Assembly: GCA_002068205.1 (NCBI GenBank)
Contig: MVZB01000167.1
Span: forward strand, 1-7,358
Length of the DNA: 7,358 nt
Source: a candidate division BRC1 bacterium ADurb.BinA292
Lineage (GTDB): Bacteria; Sumerlaeota; Sumerlaeia; MVZB01
Direction of reading: 5' to 3'
The notes beneath the pieces were generated by a model that was not told the origin of the DNA, did not search any database, and was given only the letters and a program-made list of their open reading frames with translations. How positions within the stretch are numbered: the stretch's first letter is position 1; every line of letters begins with the position of its first letter. A program made the translations under genes and the position numbers. This document shows positions 5,843 through 7,358 of the stretch, piece by piece.

Positions 5843-7003
5843 TTACTCGCGGCGCAACGTCGGCTCGAAGTGCGTCATGTACTCCTCCAGGCAGTAGCGG
5901 TCGGTCATCCCCGACAGGTAATCCGTGATCACCCGGCGCAGACCGAACGCCGCCACGCGCGACTGGTATTTCAGCGGCAGCAGCTCGGGCGACTCCTCGT
6001 AGAGCAGGAACAGCCGCTTCAGAAACCGCGCCGCCTTCATCTGCATCTTCAGCGTCGTCGGGTGCCGGTAGACGTTCCGCATCAGAAACTCGCGCAACTG
6101 CACCTGCCCTTCGCGCATCGCCGGGCTGAAATCGGCCAACCGCGGGTCGCATTGCGCGGCATCCCCCGGCGACCGCGGCCGCAATTCGTCCAGCCGCCGG
6201 CTGGTATGCGTCAGCACGTCGCCGATCATCGTCTCCATCAGCCGCCCCAGCGCGCGGAATTTCAAGATCCGCGGCGGCACGTCCGCCGGATAGTCCCTGC
6301 ACACCGACTCCCAGATCGCCCACACCCAGGGCACCTCGCGCAGCTGTTCCACATGCAACAGTCCCATATCGAGCGCGTCATCGATGTCATGGTTGTTGTA
6401 GGCGATCTCGTCCGACAGGTCGGCGATCCGCGATTCCAGCGACGCGCTCCCCTCGTGATATCGCGTGATCTCGGGCCGGTCATACGCCGTCGAGTGCTGC
6501 GCGATCCCCGCCCGCACTTCCCACGTCAGGTTCAGCCCCGGCCGGTCATGAAACCGCTCCTCCAGCAGCTCGACGATCCGCAGGCTCTGCGCGTTGTGCT
6601 CGAATCCCCCCTCCTCCCGCATCAGTTCATCCAGCACCGTTTCGCCGGTGTGCCCGAACGGCGTGTGGCCCAGATCGTGCGCCAGCGCGATCGCCTCGGT
6701 CAGGTCGGGGTTCAACCCCAGCCGCTGCGCCAACGTGCGGGCAATCTGCGCCACTTCGATGGTGTGCGTCAGCCGCGTGCGGAAAAAATCCCCCTCGTGC
6801 GTCACGTAGACCTGCGTCTTGTATTCCAGCTTGCGGAATGCCGAGGAATGAATGATCCGGTCGCGGTCGCGCTGAAATTCCGTCCGGTACGGGTCCGGCG
6901 GCTCGGGCGCCTCCCTCCCGCGCGATTGCGCGCTGTGCTGCGCATACGGCGCCAGCAGTTCGCCTTCCAGACGTTCCAGATCCTCACGCATCACCAGCGG
7001 CAT
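5843..7003 (-). CDS. Deoxyguanosinetriphosphate triphosphohydrolase-like HD protein
   Basis: The 386-aa protein is of normal length for the dGTPase-like HD family, whose known members cleave dNTPs (dGTP preferred) to the deoxynucleoside and triphosphate. The N-terminal half carries the family landmarks: SRGR and DPYRTEFQRDRDRIIHSSAFRKLEYKTQV (27-65 region), RTRLTHTIEV with H80, the HD pair H109-D110 in LAHDLGHTPFGH, and D198 in LSDEIAYNNHD. H80, H109, D110 and D198 are the expected metal ligands. The start is ATG 7003, preceded by GGGA and a longer G/A-rich stretch; the protein then begins MPLVMREDLERLEGELLAPYA, as relatives do. A TTG-initiated extension to 7090 and an ATG at 6991 are less likely. 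It converges on the GGDEF-like gene with 15 bp between stops and no visible terminator. A role in nucleotide-pool housekeeping is likely; exact substrate choice cannot be read from sequence. Confidence 0.93.
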   Translation of the reverse strand: MPLVMREDLERLEGELLAPYAQHSAQSRGREAPEPPDPYRTEFQRDRDRIIHSSAFRKLEYKTQVYVTHEGDFFRTRLTHTIEVAQIARTLAQRLGLNPDLTEAIALAHDLGHTPFGHTGETVLDELMREEGGFEHNAQSLRIVELLEERFHDRPGLNLTWEVRAGIAQHSTAYDRPEITRYHEGSASLESRIADLSDEIAYNNHDIDDALDMGLLHVEQLREVPWVWAIWESVCRDYPADVPPRILKFRALGRLMETMIGDVLTHTSRRLDELRPRSPGDAAQCDPRLADFSPAMREGQVQLREFLMRNVYRHPTTLKMQMKAARFLKRLFLLYEESPELLPLKYQSRVAAFGLRRVITDYLSGMTDRYCLEEYMTHFEPTLRRE

Positions 7004-7094
7004 CGATCCCGGTTCCCCCCAGGGGTCTTGCGGCCGTCCCGACCGGCGCCTTCCACGTTGGCACAAGGGGGGGCCACAGACAATTGACAACTGA

Positions 7095-7124
7095 TTGAGG
7101 AAACGGCGGCAAATCTGTTAAGAA
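7095..7124 (+). promoter_or_regulatory. Weak candidate promoter for the DUF2203-like gene
   Basis: TTGAGG (7095-7100) and TAAGAA (7119-7124) are 18 nt apart, with TG one base before the -10. This is in the most AT-rich part of the 188-bp divergent gap. The match is modest and other pairings in the same stretch are possible. Confidence 0.2.
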
Positions 7125-7191
7125 GGACGGCGGCCGCGCGGCGGACGAGCCCCGCCCCCGCGCCGCGCAAGTCCCCTGATCGGATTTCCCC

Positions 7192-7358
7192 TTGCCGCGC
7201 TTCGAACGCCATTTCACGCTCGACGAAGCCAACGCGCTGATCCCGCGCATCCGCTCGATCTTCGCCAAGGTCCACCAGCTCGTGCGCGACCTGGCGCTGC
7301 CGAGCGATGTCCCGCTCCCCCCCTTCGGCGCCCAGGCCCACCCCCCGGCGTCCGCCGA
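7192..7358 (+). CDS. DUF2203-like protein (5' part, runs off right edge)
   Basis: The open frame begins at TTG 7192 and stays open to the window edge (55 codons). It reads LPRFERHFTLDEANALIPRI and then IRSIFAKVHQLVRDL; FTLDEANALIPRIRSIF matches the opening of DUF2203 proteins as I remember them (FTLEEANALLPELR-like). The function of that family is unknown to me. An in-frame TGA at 7177-7179 and the absence of ATG or GTG before the conserved motif make TTG 7192 the only standard start. After residue 36 the sequence becomes proline-rich (LPSDVPLPPFGAQAHPPASA), which may be a family-variable loop. The gene is divergent from the dGTPase-like gene with 188 bp between starts. Confidence 0.72.
   Translation, partial: MPRFERHFTLDEANALIPRIRSIFAKVHQLVRDLALPSDVPLPPFGAQAHPPASA

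Noticed and set aside
5870..7087. 405-codon plus-strand open frame opposite the dGTPase-like gene
   Set aside because: Antisense shadow with R/H/Q/P-rich translation; the minus strand carries a clear HD-family protein.
7084..7089. Perfect -35 hexamer TTGACA on the plus strand
   Set aside because: No acceptable -10 hexamer lies 16-18 nt downstream (CGGCAA-like sequence there).
7180..7196. GG-N10-GC pattern in front of the DUF2203-like gene
   Set aside because: Only the GG and TTGC match; the rest of the -24 box does not, and it overlaps the TTG start codon.

Overview
The window is GC-rich bacterial chromosome. The gene content (a DUF2203-type protein, a SixA-like phosphatase, an NtrC-family regulator whose Fis-type helix ends in a SYRCLLYKI-like motif, weak Shine-Dalgarno sites, dispersed intergenic repeats) suggests a planctomycete or a relative in the PVC group. 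That placement is an inference from style and family content; no rRNA or marker gene is present. No mobile element, CRISPR array, tRNA or rRNA was seen.

Layout, left to right. Positions 1-801 hold two minus-strand genes 16 bp apart: a SixA-like phosphohistidine phosphatase (301-801) and, downstream of it, the start of a small membrane-anchored coiled-coil protein that runs off the left edge. Positions 802-1429 are a 628-bp stretch with no credible gene; it carries a candidate promoter for the phosphatase, a 17-bp-stem REP-like palindrome and a 9-bp tandem repeat. Positions 1430-4681 (minus) are a two-component pair: a REC-GAF-type histidine kinase followed 54 nt later by a sigma-54-dependent response regulator (REC-AAA+-Fis HTH). 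Positions 4682-5233 are a long divergent regulatory region. Positions 5234-5827 (plus) encode a coiled-coil protein with a catalytically dead GGDEF domain. It converges on a dGTPase-like HD hydrolase (5843-7003, minus). A DUF2203-like gene starts at 7192 and runs off the right edge.

The most interesting unit is 1430-5827. The divergent region contains a very good match to a sigma-54 (-24/-12) promoter pointing at the degenerate GGDEF gene (5027-5043). About 180-210 bp upstream of it lie two copies of the dyad TGCAA-N4-TTGCW, 23 bp apart. The neighbouring operon encodes a sigma-54 activator. The simplest reading is a local circuit: the kinase phosphorylates the regulator, which binds the paired dyads and activates the GGDEF-like gene. 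In that protein the GGDEF motif is replaced by RRCQM, but an RxxD motif is kept at the spacing of a c-di-GMP inhibitory site, so it may be a c-di-GMP receptor rather than a cyclase. The circuit is inferred; the individual motifs are read directly from the sequence.

The plus strand is C-rich throughout. The plus-strand gene uses C-ending codons and the minus-strand genes use G-ending ones, which suggests strand-asymmetric mutation with the minus strand as the leading strand.
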